Positions 51,679-59,084 of a DNA stretch of 59,084 bases are shown here, in pieces. A program made the position numbers and the translations under genes. Below the pieces are notes generated by a model. That model saw only the letters and a list, made by a program, of their open reading frames with translations, did not search any database and was not told the origin of the DNA. This stretch comes from Ruminococcus sp. AM36-2AA (lineage in GTDB: Bacteria; Bacillota; Clostridia; Lachnospirales; Lachnospiraceae): the NCBI RefSeq assembly GCF_003461955.1, contig NZ_QTYB01000019.1, positions 1 to 59,084 on the forward strand, given 5' to 3'. Position 1 is the first letter of the stretch; each line of letters opens with the position of its first letter.

Positions 51679-52592
51679 GTGCGCTTTGCGGCGCACGTCG
51701 CTAAAGGATGAAAGTTCCTAATCCACCCTAGTAGTGGGAAGGATATAGCCAAGACCAAGGGTGTCGTGGGTGACCACGAATCTGAAGGAAGGTGGAGGCA
51801 AATCTCTGGTCTGACGAACAGAAATCATGTGAGGCTACGGTTAAGGATAAGATTGCATAACAAATCAAAGTCCAATAACTACTCGGAATTAACTGTAGCA
51901 GAGGGCACAGATTTGTCCGTTATGCAGACGACTGTATGATTTTCTGTAAAAGCAGAAAAAGTGCAGAAAGAACTTTGTAAAATATCATTCCGTTTATAGA
52001 AGGAAAACTTTTCCTAAAAGTAAACAGGAAGAAAACAAAGGTGGCTCATATCAGTAAGGTCAAATATCTAGGCTACACCTATTACAGATATAAAGGCAAA
52101 TGCAGATTTAGAGTGCATCAAAAGTCAGTAGAGAAGATGAAAAATAAAATCAGAGAGCTTACTGACAGGAACAAAGGCATTAGCAACGAAGTACGAGAAA
52201 GGAAGTACCAAGAGTATGTGCGAGGGTGGGTGGAATACTTGCAGATATGAAGGGACTACTAAAAGAAACTGACGAATGGGCAAGGCGTAGAATCAGGGCG
52301 GTCTACTGGAAACAATGGAAGAAAATCAAAACGAAGTACCGAATGTTAAAAGCATTGGGAATGGAACATTGGAAAGCAAAGGAACTTGCATGTAGTAGAA
52401 AAGGTTATTGGAGAATGGCAAAAGTTTTGAACCAAATCTTTTCAAAGAAAATAATAGCCAAGCTAGGATACAGCTCCATGCTTGACTATTATCTAGTAGT
52501 CTGTGAAAACTAAAGAACCGCCGTATACGGAACCGTACGTACGGTGGTGTGGGAGGACGGTAAATAAAATAATTATTTACCTCCTATCCGAT
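51679..52592 (+). mobile_element. Shrunken group II intron
   Basis: The 5' end GTGCGC (51679) and the structured 5' region lead to an intron-protein remnant, then a domain V-like hairpin (about 52514-52551, CCGTATACGG... ACCGTACGTACGGTGG) and a domain VI-like hairpin (GGTAAATAA/TTATTTACC, 52558-52580) ending CTATCCGAT. The intron is about 914 bases, far below the usual 1.8-2.5 kb, because most of the reverse transcriptase is deleted. Its position right after a terminator is typical of group IIC introns; the class is not proven. Confidence 0.75.
51909..52513 (+). pseudogene. Remnant of intron-encoded reverse transcriptase/maturase
   Basis: The active-site strand RFVRYADDCMIFCKSRKSAE is present (YADD at 51921-51932). 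The frame meets TAA at 51978, continues with VNRKKTKVAHISKVKYLGYT and the maturase thumb/X region, then shifts by one base near 52240 into WARRRIRAVYWKQWKKIKTK to the end at 52513. The fingers and most of the palm (N-terminal half) are absent. Not functional. Confidence 0.85.
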
Positions 52593-52701
52593 TGGTAAAT
52601 GTAAAGATTGTGTACATGGAAATAAATGTGCCGGAGGCTGCAGATCTTACAATTATTTTACACACAGACAATTGTATGAGTCCTTATATTGTGCCAAATA
52701 G
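52593..52701 (+). pseudogene. 3' tail of a radical SAM/SPASM peptide-maturase gene
   Basis: The frame from about 52591 reads IGKCKDCVHGNKCAGGCRSY, then NYFTHRQLYESLYCAK and TAG. The C-x2-C-x5-C-x3-C spacing with CAGGCR is a SPASM-type auxiliary Fe-S cluster motif of peptide-modifying radical SAM enzymes. The rest of the gene is not in the window; the tail abuts the intron 3' end. Confidence 0.6.
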
Positions 52702-52729
52702 CGTTTCAAGTATATATTTTCAAATGAAA

Positions 52730-52766
52730 GTACTTCCTGGAGGTTAATCCAGGAGGAGCTTTTTTT
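52730..52766 (+). terminator. Terminator after the SPASM remnant
   Basis: CTTCCTGGA (52733-52741) pairs with TCCAGGAGG (52748-52756), then a T7 run. Confidence 0.7.
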
Positions 52767-53100
52767 GATTGCATCAGAAGCTGTAAAAAGACTGCGTTAT
52801 GATGAAGTCGAATGTAATCCATCTGCGGAAAAGAAAATATAAATTCAAAAAGTAATTCAAGAAAGTACTCAAATTGCATTGATTATAAGCGTATTTCTGT
52901 TATAATTATCTTATATTATACAGATGATAATGAATATTAAATGGTGTTTTGGCGTGAAGACGCTTTATTGTATGAAAATACATTTTCTGTTCTAGTAATT
53001 GGCTTGCTTTGCTTTCATAAATCTGTGTTCTAGGATAACTTTATAAAAATTCCATTTGACGTCTGTATCATAAATTCAACGGAGAAGGAGTGCTGATATT
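52767..53100. other. Gene-poor stretch before ybjN-like gene
   Basis: About 330 bases. A 25-codon open stretch directly after the terminator T-run (IASEAVKRLRYDEVECNPSA, ending TAA near 52842) may be another gene scrap. The rest is A/T-rich leader with no clear structure; AGAAGGAG at 53085-53092 is the RBS of the next gene. Confidence 0.4.
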
Positions 53101-53529
53101 ATGATTTACAAAGCAACAGAACTTATCAAACAGGAAATGGATCGTCAGGATATGAAATATTCGGTTGAAGAGTTTGATGATAGATCCATTATTTTTGCAG
53201 GCTTTGGTATTGACAATGGACCAAGCGTAAGAGTACAGTTTGTTTCTCAGGACAATGATAATGATGTTGCAATCCGCTTATATGGACTTGTAAACAGTGT
53301 AGCAGAAAGCAAAGTCGAGAAAATGCAGGAAGTAGTAAACGAATGTAACTGTCAGTATAGATATTTAAAGTTTACGATGGATAAAGATCGTGATGTTAAT
53401 ATCGAATATGACATACCACTCCGAGCAGATGATGAAACAGTTGGGGCTATGGCATGCGAAATTTTCATTCGTATTATGAAAGTTGCAGATGATGCATACC
53501 CTAAATTTATGAGAGTCATCTGGGGTTGA
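53101..53529 (+). CDS. YbjN-like domain protein
   Basis: 142 residues, cytosolic, with the YbjN/T3SS-chaperone-like alpha-beta pattern: ATELIKQEMDRQDMKYSVEE, VRVQFVSQDNDNDVAIRLYG, VEKMQEVVNECNCQYRYLKF and a final helix ETVGAMACEIFIRIMKVADD. Such proteins are small sensors or chaperones of poorly known role. RBS GGAGAAGGAG. Just after its stop, codons up to 53650 look like a leftover of a further protein (FTQRAAMFCINVWNID). Confidence 0.7.
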   Translation: MIYKATELIKQEMDRQDMKYSVEEFDDRSIIFAGFGIDNGPSVRVQFVSQDNDNDVAIRLYGLVNSVAESKVEKMQEVVNECNCQYRYLKFTMDKDRDVNIEYDIPLRADDETVGAMACEIFIRIMKVADDAYPKFMRVIWG

Positions 53530-53632
53530 TGTAAAACATATTATTCAGGATATCGATTTTACTCAAAGAGCTGCCATGTTCTGTATCAATGTTTGGAATA
53601 TTGATCTGGCGGCTGTTGTGTATGATATGATT

Positions 53633-53668
53633 AAAGCTTGCATCGGTTTTTGATGCAAGCTTTATTTA
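53633..53668 (+). terminator. Terminator after the YbjN-like gene
   Basis: 12-bp perfect stem (53633-53644 AAAGCTTGCATC with 53652-53663), short T-tract. Confidence 0.8.
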
Positions 53669-53710
53669 GAATTCAGATCTGAAAATAGAACTGCTCAGGG
53701 GGATATCAAA

Positions 53711-54115
53711 ATGAAAATTAATACATTTGAAACATACATAAAAGAACCTCATTCTTTAACTATTGAACAGATGCAGAATATTCACAGAGAGTTATTGGCA
53801 GAAATTGAAAAAGATTCAGAGGCAATCGAATTGTACGAAGAACTGATTACTGTTGCTACGAGATATGCTTCAATCCGGGCAGGCTGGCAGCAGTTATCTA
53901 TAGAAGAAAAAAAGGATCGTGACTCATCCAGGACATCCTGTCATAATTCTGTGATCACGCATTTTAATATGTTGGCCAGATACCTTAAAATGCAAGGAAA
54001 ACAGGCCAAGTGGAGAGATGAACTTGGATATGAGGAAGATGATAAGTATTTTCGTAAAACAATCGGAGATTTTGGATGTTATCTTGTATTTGTAAACAGT
54101 TTGTGTGCAAGGTAG
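53711..54115 (+). CDS. Hypothetical cytosolic protein
   Basis: 134 residues, mostly helical: IHRELLAEIEKDSEAIELYE, ITVATRYASIRAGWQQLSIE, FNMLARYLKMQGKQAKWRDE, ending FGCYLVFVNSLCAR. No motif recognised. RBS TCAGGGGG precedes the ATG. It lies between a terminator and transposase debris, so it may be mobile cargo. Confidence 0.6.
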   Translation: MKINTFETYIKEPHSLTIEQMQNIHRELLAEIEKDSEAIELYEELITVATRYASIRAGWQQLSIEEKKDRDSSRTSCHNSVITHFNMLARYLKMQGKQAKWRDELGYEEDDKYFRKTIGDFGCYLVFVNSLCAR

Positions 54116-54410
54116 GATATTGATCAGAGCATATGAAGTTATCCTGTAAAAATGTTAAGTGAAAATGTACATTCCGTTATAGATAAATATAACAGATAAG
54201 CACAGGTAAACAGACAGAGGGAAAACCTTCTGAGAAATTACGAGTGTATGCAATGAAACTTATTTAACTAAAACTTCCCACACCGATATGGTGTGTTGAA
54301 CCTTGAAAATTCAATATTTCAACATTTCAACTAATAAAAAAGGCATAAACCTGTTACGTTTGGTATAATGGAATTGTCCAGAAACCATTTTTACAAAGGA
54401 AATCTATGCC
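54116..54410. other. Non-coding stretch before IS4-like remnant
   Basis: Holds a small hairpin (CACACCGATATGGTGTG, 54279-54295) and probably the left end of the IS; no clear terminal inverted repeat was found. Confidence 0.3.
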
Positions 54411-55205
54411 ATGTCCAGTATACCACAAAACCATTTTAATGAGAACGACTTAATTGACTGTGTGCAGAGATTTTTTTCCAAACATCATGTTGGCAAGCTT
54501 CTTGCCAATTTTTACCGTTTCCTTAATTCTGTAAAAACAAACTGGCTCCGTTTTACTTCTTTTCTTGCAGCAGATATCGTGGATCATGACATCCGTGATC
54601 TGACAAACCAGGAAAGAAAAAATGTCTTCATCATTGATGACAGTTTTTTCAGCCGTACAAGCTGTAAGAAAACAGAACTGGGATCAAAGGTTTTTGACCA
54701 CACAGATATGTATTTCAAAAAAGGCTTCCGAATGCTTACGTTAAGCTGGAGTGATGGAAATACATTGATTCCTGGTTTTCCAATCCAGCACAGGTCACAG
54801 CCATCCATGAAAAAGGCATGGATGTGATTGCTATGATCAAGAAAAGCAGCCGGATCAAATATTCATACTATGCTGAACCTGATCGGAGAATGCCATAGCT
54901 TATCTTATGATGCACTGACAGCCCACGTGGCCATTGTGTTTACCAGATATATATTACTTGCAATGGAACAGCGACAAAATGAAGACCAGAGAACTCTTGG
55001 TGAGTTGTTCTTTTTCCTTGTTGATGAAATGGCAGACATTACTTTTAACAGATCACTTGGTATCCTGATGGATGCTTTAATGGCAAGCCTTCAGGAAATT
55101 TTAAAACTCAGCGATGAACAACTGACTGCTTTTACCGCTGATTTTGAAGCAAGACTGCCAGAATATCTGCGAAATGCACTCCATCCCAAGGCTGTAGTAG
55201 CATAA
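54411..55205 (+). pseudogene. IS4-like DDE transposase with internal deletions
   Basis: Pieces of one transposase. 54411-54827 begins SSIPQNHFNENDLIDCVQRF, loses about 50 residues after HHVGKLL, continues with NVFIIDDSFFSRTSCKKTEL (first catalytic Asp) and SWSDGNTLIPG, then loses a further block. 54780-54898, another frame: FSNPAQVTAIHEKGMDVIAM. 54870-55205: the C-terminus (LMASLQEILKLSDEQLTAFT). An intact copy would be about 450 residues. The three deletions and frame changes make it inactive. IS4-superfamily assignment is by motif memory. Confidence 0.75.
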
Positions 55206-55299
55206 GTGATGCTAGAATATAAATAGTACAAGCCAAAATGAGAAATTCCAAATACACATAAGCATGATACAATAGAAACATGCTGAAGGAGGATCTCAT

Positions 55300-55464
55300 A
55301 TGGCAAAACAACATGACAAACAATTTAAACTTGATGCAATCCAGTATTATCAAGATCACAAAGATCTCGGGGTACGTGGATGTGCAGAAAATCTTGACAT
55401 AGGACCAAATTCAACCTTAATGTTTTATAAAAAAATAATTTCAAGAAATAGAAATTTACTGTGA
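55300..55464 (+). pseudogene. IS3-family OrfA fragment
   Basis: 54 codons: MAKQHDKQFKLDAIQYYQDH, KDLGVRGCAENLDIGPNSTL, then unrelated residues and a stop. The beginning is a typical IS3 OrfA HTH start (normally about 95 residues); the remainder and OrfB are deleted. RBS GAAGGAGGA is intact. Confidence 0.75.
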
Positions 55465-55592
55465 GTAGGTACATATAGATTATGAAAAGAAGAAAGTAAT
55501 TCTTATTGATAGGCGTCTGACAAATATATACAAGAAAAAGTGGCATAGAAGCAATGAAATATTATCCCATTAGCATAAAAAATAATAACAAA

Positions 55593-55649
55593 AACTTATT
55601 TAAGTAATATTATATGAATAAGTTTATATTGAACTTATATAAATAAGTT
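55593..55649. promoter_or_regulatory. Tandem palindromic operator before the HTH-DUF3990 genes
   Basis: Four copies of AACTTAT in alternating orientation: 55593-55599 (+), 55618-55624 (-), 55632-55638 (+), 55643-55649 (-). They form two palindromes directly upstream of the RBS (TTTGAGGTG), as in autoregulated toxin-antitoxin operons. Confidence 0.6.
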
Positions 55650-55664
55650 TGAGGTGATCGAAAT

Positions 55665-55946
55665 ATGAAATATAATTTTCCAGAAGATTTGAGATCAATT
55701 CGGGCGATATTAGGCCTTTCTCAGAGAGAATTTGCAGAACAGATTGGAGTAGAGCAGGTGACTGTTTCAAGAAATGAGTTGGGAAAAACAGTTCCGTCTG
55801 CAAGAATTTTGGAGAATGTATACAGATTTGCATTTACAAAAAATATAAGAATAAATAAACTGAAAGAAATGCTCTGGAGAGATGCTCTGGAAAAAATGAG
55901 AAATTGCTTTTCCATGGGGCGAAAAGTGAAATTACCGGGGAAATAG
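55665..55946 (+). CDS. XRE-family HTH protein, possibly N-terminal part of an HTH-DUF3990 fusion
   Basis: 93 residues as annotated. Residues 5-65 form an HTH (LRSIRAILGLSQREFAEQIG, VEQVTVSRNELGKTVPSARI). After KLKEMLWRDALEK the frame runs 17 more residues of poor quality (MRNCFSMGRKVKLPGK) to a stop, while the frame one base back carries NEKLLFHGAKSEI and the DUF3990 domain. A six-A run (55891-55896) marks the junction. So either two overlapping genes (43 bases) or one gene with a -1 shift. The HTH likely binds the palindromes upstream. Confidence 0.75.
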   Translation: MKYNFPEDLRSIRAILGLSQREFAEQIGVEQVTVSRNELGKTVPSARILENVYRFAFTKNIRINKLKEMLWRDALEKMRNCFSMGRKVKLPGK

Positions 55947-56518
55947 ATATCTATAGAGGCAGGAGTAACAATGATTTTGGACAGGGATTTTATACAGGGG
56001 AAAGTTACGAGCAGGCAATCTCATTTGTATCAGGATTTGAGCATTCATCGGTATATTATATTCGTTTCAATGACACGAGTCTGAAATGTAAGAGATATAA
56101 AGTGGACCAGGAATGGATGATGACGATTGCCTACTATCGGGGGGCGCTAGATGAATACAAGGAACATCCAACAATAAAAATGCTTGCAGAACAGTCCAGA
56201 GATTGTGACTACATAATTGCACCGATAGCAGACAACCGTATGTTTCAGATTATTAATTCATTTATTAATGGAGAAATTACAGATGAACAGTGCAAACACT
56301 GTCTTGCGGCAACAAATCTTGGAATGCAGTATATATTTATAAGTGAAAAGGCAGTATCGCAGGCTAAACTTATAGAACGATGTTATATTTCAGACAATGA
56401 AAGGGAATATTATAAGAATATACGATTGGAAGATGCCAAGTTAGGTGACAACAAAGTGAAACTTGCAAGAAGGCAATACAGAGGAAAGGGTCTGTATATT
56501 GATGAAATCCTGGTGTAA
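55904..56518 (+). CDS. DUF3990 protein (putative ADP-ribosyltransferase-like toxin)
   Basis: 204 residues from TTG 55904. LLFHGAKSEITGEI, NNDFGQGFYTGESYEQAISF and SSVYYIRFND match DUF3990, a family I know as ART-fold and often toxin-like; then RDCDYIIAPIADNRMFQIIN and a C-terminal basic tail. The frame is open for several codons upstream with no better start and no RBS, which fits translation as part of the HTH protein after a frameshift. The partner downstream begins 15 bases after the stop. Confidence 0.72.
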   Translation: MLFHGAKSEITGEIDIYRGRSNNDFGQGFYTGESYEQAISFVSGFEHSSVYYIRFNDTSLKCKRYKVDQEWMMTIAYYRGALDEYKEHPTIKMLAEQSRDCDYIIAPIADNRMFQIINSFINGEITDEQCKHCLAATNLGMQYIFISEKAVSQAKLIERCYISDNEREYYKNIRLEDAKLGDNKVKLARRQYRGKGLYIDEILV

Positions 56519-56533
56519 AGAGGTGGCCGATGA

Positions 56534-57046
56534 ATGAGAAAAATAGATAAAGATGGATTGCTTTTGTGTGAACTTCAGGCGACTGCATTTGAAAACTCTG
56601 TTGATAAAATGGAGTCGAGCTCAGAGATTTTTATCAGGCGATTTATGAAAAGTAAAATAGCAAAAAGACTTGATAATGGGTCAGTCCTTGAAAGTAATAT
56701 TCAGGCAAATGATATTTTACAGTTTGTAGATGAAGAGTATGGAGTTTCGGATTATGGAACTGTAAAATATACCCACAACGAGATGTACTGGATTGGTTAT
56801 ATCTACAGGTATTTTGCGATTATCTGTGAGTTAACATCAGTACAGGTTTATAAAATTATAAAACCGAAGGAACTGAGAGGATTATTTCTTCCATATCATA
56901 CCATGGATCCATCTCAGGCTGTGGAGAGGATACTGGAGGCAAAAGAAATGCCAATGGATGAGAATATGGAACTGGAACGTCAATATAAAATATTCAAAAA
57001 AATAAGAATGCAAAAAACAAAGAACGAGCAGGCTGGCGTTAAATAA
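56534..57046 (+). CDS. Unknown partner protein of the DUF3990 operon
   Basis: 170 residues, no membrane part. RKIDKDGLLLCELQATAFEN, SSSEIFIRRFMKSKIAKRLD, YTHNEMYWIGYIYRYFAIIC, PYHTMDPSQAVERILEAKEM. I do not recognise the family with certainty; the IGYIYRYFAI part is reminiscent of DUF3791/DUF3990-associated proteins. RBS AGAGGTGG 8 bases before ATG 56534. It is probably co-transcribed with DUF3990 and could be the antitoxin (inference). The 3' end overlaps the convergent hydrolase gene by 8 bases. Confidence 0.7.
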   Translation: MRKIDKDGLLLCELQATAFENSVDKMESSSEIFIRRFMKSKIAKRLDNGSVLESNIQANDILQFVDEEYGVSDYGTVKYTHNEMYWIGYIYRYFAIICELTSVQVYKIIKPKELRGLFLPYHTMDPSQAVERILEAKEMPMDENMELERQYKIFKKIRMQKTKNEQAGVK

Positions 57047-57812
57047 AACGCTCAACCCGCTCCATTGTAGTTTTCAGAATCGTAATATCCGTCAGCACAT
57101 CGCCGGTTTCCAGTGAATGGTTGGCGTTTTTTGTAAGAAAAAGAGGTACCTCTTTTTGCTGTGCCAGCTTCTGGATAATTTCGGTTTCGGCCCAGGGATC
57201 TGCGGTGCCGTGGAAGGCGATGCTTCCGGCCAGTGAGAAAGAAAAGGTATCCGCCAGAGGCGTAAACAGGATGCTTTTCACTGTCAGATCATGTCTGGAA
57301 GCATAGGCTGAAGATATGATAGTGCCAAGACTTTTGGAAATAAACAGAATACTTCCATATGAATGCCAGTCAACATTCTGGAGAAACTGTTCGGTATGTT
57401 TCAACGCAAGCTCGAAGGCCTGTTCCATTTTGGCACGGTCGCCTTTGACATTTTCGGGAAGAGAACCGTAAGATACATTCAAGATCTGATAACCTTGATT
57501 TCTGGCAAGGCGAGCTGCATAGTAAAGGAGCGGTTTATCAGGGCCATATCCGATACCCGGGAAAACAACGGCCAGCTTCGGGGCGTTGTTATCAGCTTCC
57601 GCTGTATGAGAGGAAGCTTTGTTATAGAGCATCTGCAGCTGGATTTTTTCCTGGAGCTCTTTTAAGGGAATGGAGATCGTGCAGGAGTCGGATGGAAGGT
57701 AATCATAATCAGTAATAATGCCATCCTCTTCTCCGTGATAAACAATATGTGAGGAACCCATAAGTTCCATATCTTCTTCAATATCTGAAAGTAATTCTTC
57801 GTATGATTTCAT
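57039..57812 (-). CDS. Alpha/beta hydrolase
   Basis: 257 residues. KLAVVFPGIGYGPDKPLLYY (oxyanion-loop strand), nucleophile region ILFISKSLGTIIS (Ser in S-K-S-L-G-T, a variant elbow), acid HGTADPWAETE and base KNANHSLETG. An N-terminal extension of about 75 residues is family-specific. Substrate unknown; similar Clostridia proteins are annotated as alpha/beta family hydrolases. Start ATG 57812 with RBS AGAAGG. No clear partner; convergent with the DUF3990 operon. Confidence 0.85.
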   Translation of the reverse strand: MKSYEELLSDIEEDMELMGSSHIVYHGEEDGIITDYDYLPSDSCTISIPLKELQEKIQLQMLYNKASSHTAEADNNAPKLAVVFPGIGYGPDKPLLYYAARLARNQGYQILNVSYGSLPENVKGDRAKMEQAFELALKHTEQFLQNVDWHSYGSILFISKSLGTIISSAYASRHDLTVKSILFTPLADTFSFSLAGSIAFHGTADPWAETEIIQKLAQQKEVPLFLTKNANHSLETGDVLTDITILKTTMERVERFI

Positions 57813-57892
57813 TTTATTTCAAACCTTCTTATTAAAAAATTAGTATTTGTCAAAGTATGTTATGTGAATATTTCCTTTATATGGGGAAAAGT

Positions 57893-58414
57893 TTATTTGT
57901 GTTCAAGCTTCGCTTTCTCGGCATTCAAAAGCTCAATATTAATATTCTTCTCACTAGCAGTTTTATCAACCCAGAGGTTCAGAGAATCAATAGCCAGGGA
58001 AACCTCATCCAGCTTTTGGCTGATATATGCAAAGTCTTTGATTTCATCGTCGGTGATCTTACCGTCTCTGGCGATCTGGATCAGACGGCTGGTGAGAGGG
58101 TTGATCTCATTAAGACTAGCGATGGTTTCCAGGATAATGGTAGAAAGTTCGGAAACCTCGATCTCCGGTACATACCGGTCCCCGATCATACACTTGTGAG
58201 AACAGTAATAATTGCATAAGTCAGGATGCTTATAGCAGTCAGCCATCTGGATGATGTCGTAAGGGGTTGGTTCCTGCAGTTCGTATTCGATCTTTTCAAT
58301 CCTGGAGGCAGAAACACCGGTCATTTCCTGGCTGGCTTTTTCGCGGGTCAGACCCTGTTCTTCTCTGTATTGCTGATAAATAGTCTTGTTTTCTCTGGTA
58401 GATTGTTTCCCCAT
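57893..58414 (-). CDS. HTH regulator with C-terminal helical domain
   Basis: 173 residues. XRE-type HTH in residues 10-60 (TIYQQYREEQGLTREKASQE, VSASRIEKIEYELQEPTPYD, IIQMADCYKHPDLCNYYCSH). A cysteine cluster (CYKHPDLCNYYCSHKC) follows and could bind metal. The C-terminal part (VPEIEVSELSTIILETIASL, EIKDFAYISQKLDEVSLAID) is helical. This layout is common in Lachnospiraceae; target unknown. ATG 58414 with RBS AGAGGAG. Confidence 0.83.
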   Translation of the reverse strand: MGKQSTRENKTIYQQYREEQGLTREKASQEMTGVSASRIEKIEYELQEPTPYDIIQMADCYKHPDLCNYYCSHKCMIGDRYVPEIEVSELSTIILETIASLNEINPLTSRLIQIARDGKITDDEIKDFAYISQKLDEVSLAIDSLNLWVDKTASEKNINIELLNAEKAKLEHK

Positions 58415-58559
58415 GGTTCAGTCTCCTCTGTTAATTCTCCAAAATAGGGAAATATATGAAGTTATTTCAACATATAGAACGTTTATTTTTACAGATGGTT
58501 CTATTATACTGGATTCATCGAGTGACAGCAAGGGCCGACAAAGAGAAAGAGGTGGCTGT

Positions 58560-58703
58560 GTGGACGTGACAAGAAGATTGCAGATGATACGGATCCTGGA
58601 AAAAATGGAAAGAGATCCGAAATTCAGTGAAAAGCTTGGAATCATAAATAAATCAAAATTTATATCAGTAAATATAACTGGAGAAAAGGAGAAATTATGT
58701 TGA
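58560..58703 (+). CDS. Small basic protein, unknown
   Basis: 47 residues from GTG 58560: TRRLQMIRILEKMERDPKFS, EKLGIINKSKFISVN. RBS AAAGAGGTGG lies just upstream, and the gene overlaps the next one by 7 bases (ATGTTGA), so coupling is likely. The pattern resembles short conserved Lachnospiraceae proteins; no function known. The frame is open further upstream without similarity. Confidence 0.5.
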   Translation: MDVTRRLQMIRILEKMERDPKFSEKLGIINKSKFISVNITGEKEKLC

Positions 58704-58912
58704 CGTTATTATTTATCATATGTATGTTTGGAGTTTTTGGAAAGCTGTTTTTTTTCGGCCTGAAAGCAGCCTGGGGGATATCTAAATTTATATTAACACT
58801 GGTATTCCTGCCGTTGATCCTGATCGTAATGGTAGCAGGAGGACTGATCTCCCTGGCATTACCGATACTTCTTGTTATTGGTATTGTCGGACTGATCGCA
58901 TCAAAAGCATAA
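58697..58912 (+). CDS. Small membrane protein
   Basis: 71 residues, almost entirely two or three hydrophobic helices (LTLLFIICMFGVFGKLFFFG, FILTLVFLPLILIVMVAGGL, LPILLVIGIVGLIASKA). RBS AAAGGAG precedes the ATG, which overlaps the previous stop. Function unknown; probably translated with its neighbour. Confidence 0.7.
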   Translation: MLTLLFIICMFGVFGKLFFFGLKAAWGISKFILTLVFLPLILIVMVAGGLISLALPILLVIGIVGLIASKA

Positions 58913-58970
58913 GGAAATAAACAGCAAACGCGGATTATGAATAACCGCCTGGAAAAAAGGAGGAACAATT

Positions 58971-59057
58971 ATGAGTAAGAAAGAAGGATACAGCAGACCA
59001 GGTTTATTTGGAGGCATTAATCACTATGATGCCAATGTGAATATTCTCGTGCGATGA
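58971..59057 (+). pseudogene. Truncated GGxNHYD-repeat protein
   Basis: 28 codons beginning SKKEGYSRPGLFGGINHYDA with a strong RBS (AAAAGGAGGAAC). Proteins of this kind in Lachnospiraceae repeat the FGG-NHYD unit several times. Here the unit stops after HYDAN and unrelated sequence begins (about 59036), which starts with GTGAATATTCTCGTGCGATG and holds the palindrome GTGCGATGAAATCGCAC. An insertion at the window edge is likely. Confidence 0.5.
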
Positions 59058-59084
59058 AATCGCACTTCCGGAAATTTGGGAATC

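Overview
The window looks like a chromosome segment of a gut Clostridia bacterium, most likely family Lachnospiraceae (Blautia or a near relative; the genus is a guess). The reasons are a spoVT-type sporulation regulator, a lysine riboswitch in front of an NhaC-type transporter, a LysS carrying an extra C-terminal tRNA-binding domain, AGGAGG-type ribosome binding sites, mid-to-low GC, and mobile modules (TnpV, DUF6462-like and DUF3847-like proteins, MobA/MobL relaxase) typical of that group.

Layout. 1-2.6 kb: the right part of an IS200/IS605-type element (TnpB) sitting in a truncated surface-protein gene, then a secreted protein. 2.8-9.6 kb: small membrane proteins, hemolysin III, polyphosphate kinase, and a decayed solute-binding/GGDEF-EAL signalling locus. 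9.7-33.1 kb is mostly ordinary core genome: spoVT, an M15 peptidase, pncB, a V4R sensor with a diguanylate cyclase, tRNA-Gln, an acyl-ACP thioesterase, araD, an L-box-controlled lysine/Na+ transporter, cvfB, dnaE, pfkA, K+ uptake (ktrB/ktrA), an rRNA methyltransferase, NfeD/SPFH, argF-birA, dusB and a glycosyltransferase. 33.2-36.0 kb: greA-lysS behind a consensus promoter.

The centrepiece is a ~15.6 kb integrative mobilizable element (35527-51138) inserted inside lysS. A 15-bp core (TTCCCGACAATGAAG) occurs at both ends. The element brings its own lysS 3' end, which restores the reading frame, and the original host 3' end is displaced beyond the integrase at 51139-51615. The element encodes a tyrosine integrase, several excisionase-like proteins, SSB, a DUF3847-like accessory protein, a MOBQ relaxase with an RSF1010-like oriT, a primase-helicase, and no conjugation pore, so it is predicted to be mobilizable rather than self-transmissible. 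Its cargo is an HTH-cytosine methyltransferase with a likely restriction enzyme and a DUF4238-type protein (38.3-41.3 kb), a two-gene membrane module of unknown function bracketed by a duplicated primase tail (47.5-48.4 kb), and a DinJ-type antitoxin whose toxin is broken. A ~900 bp gene-free stretch (41.4-42.3 kb) holds nested complementary arms that look like a structured RNA or an origin.

51.6-55.6 kb is a graveyard: a shrunken group II intron behind the lysS terminator, the tail of a radical-SAM/SPASM gene, two small genes, and deleted IS4-like and IS3 transposases. 55.6-57.0 kb holds a candidate toxin-antitoxin-like operon (HTH, DUF3990 and an unknown protein) with palindromic operators and an apparent -1 frameshift at an A-run between the HTH and DUF3990 parts. 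The window ends with an alpha/beta hydrolase, an HTH regulator and small membrane or repeat proteins. All assignments were made by reading the sequence; no database search was run.
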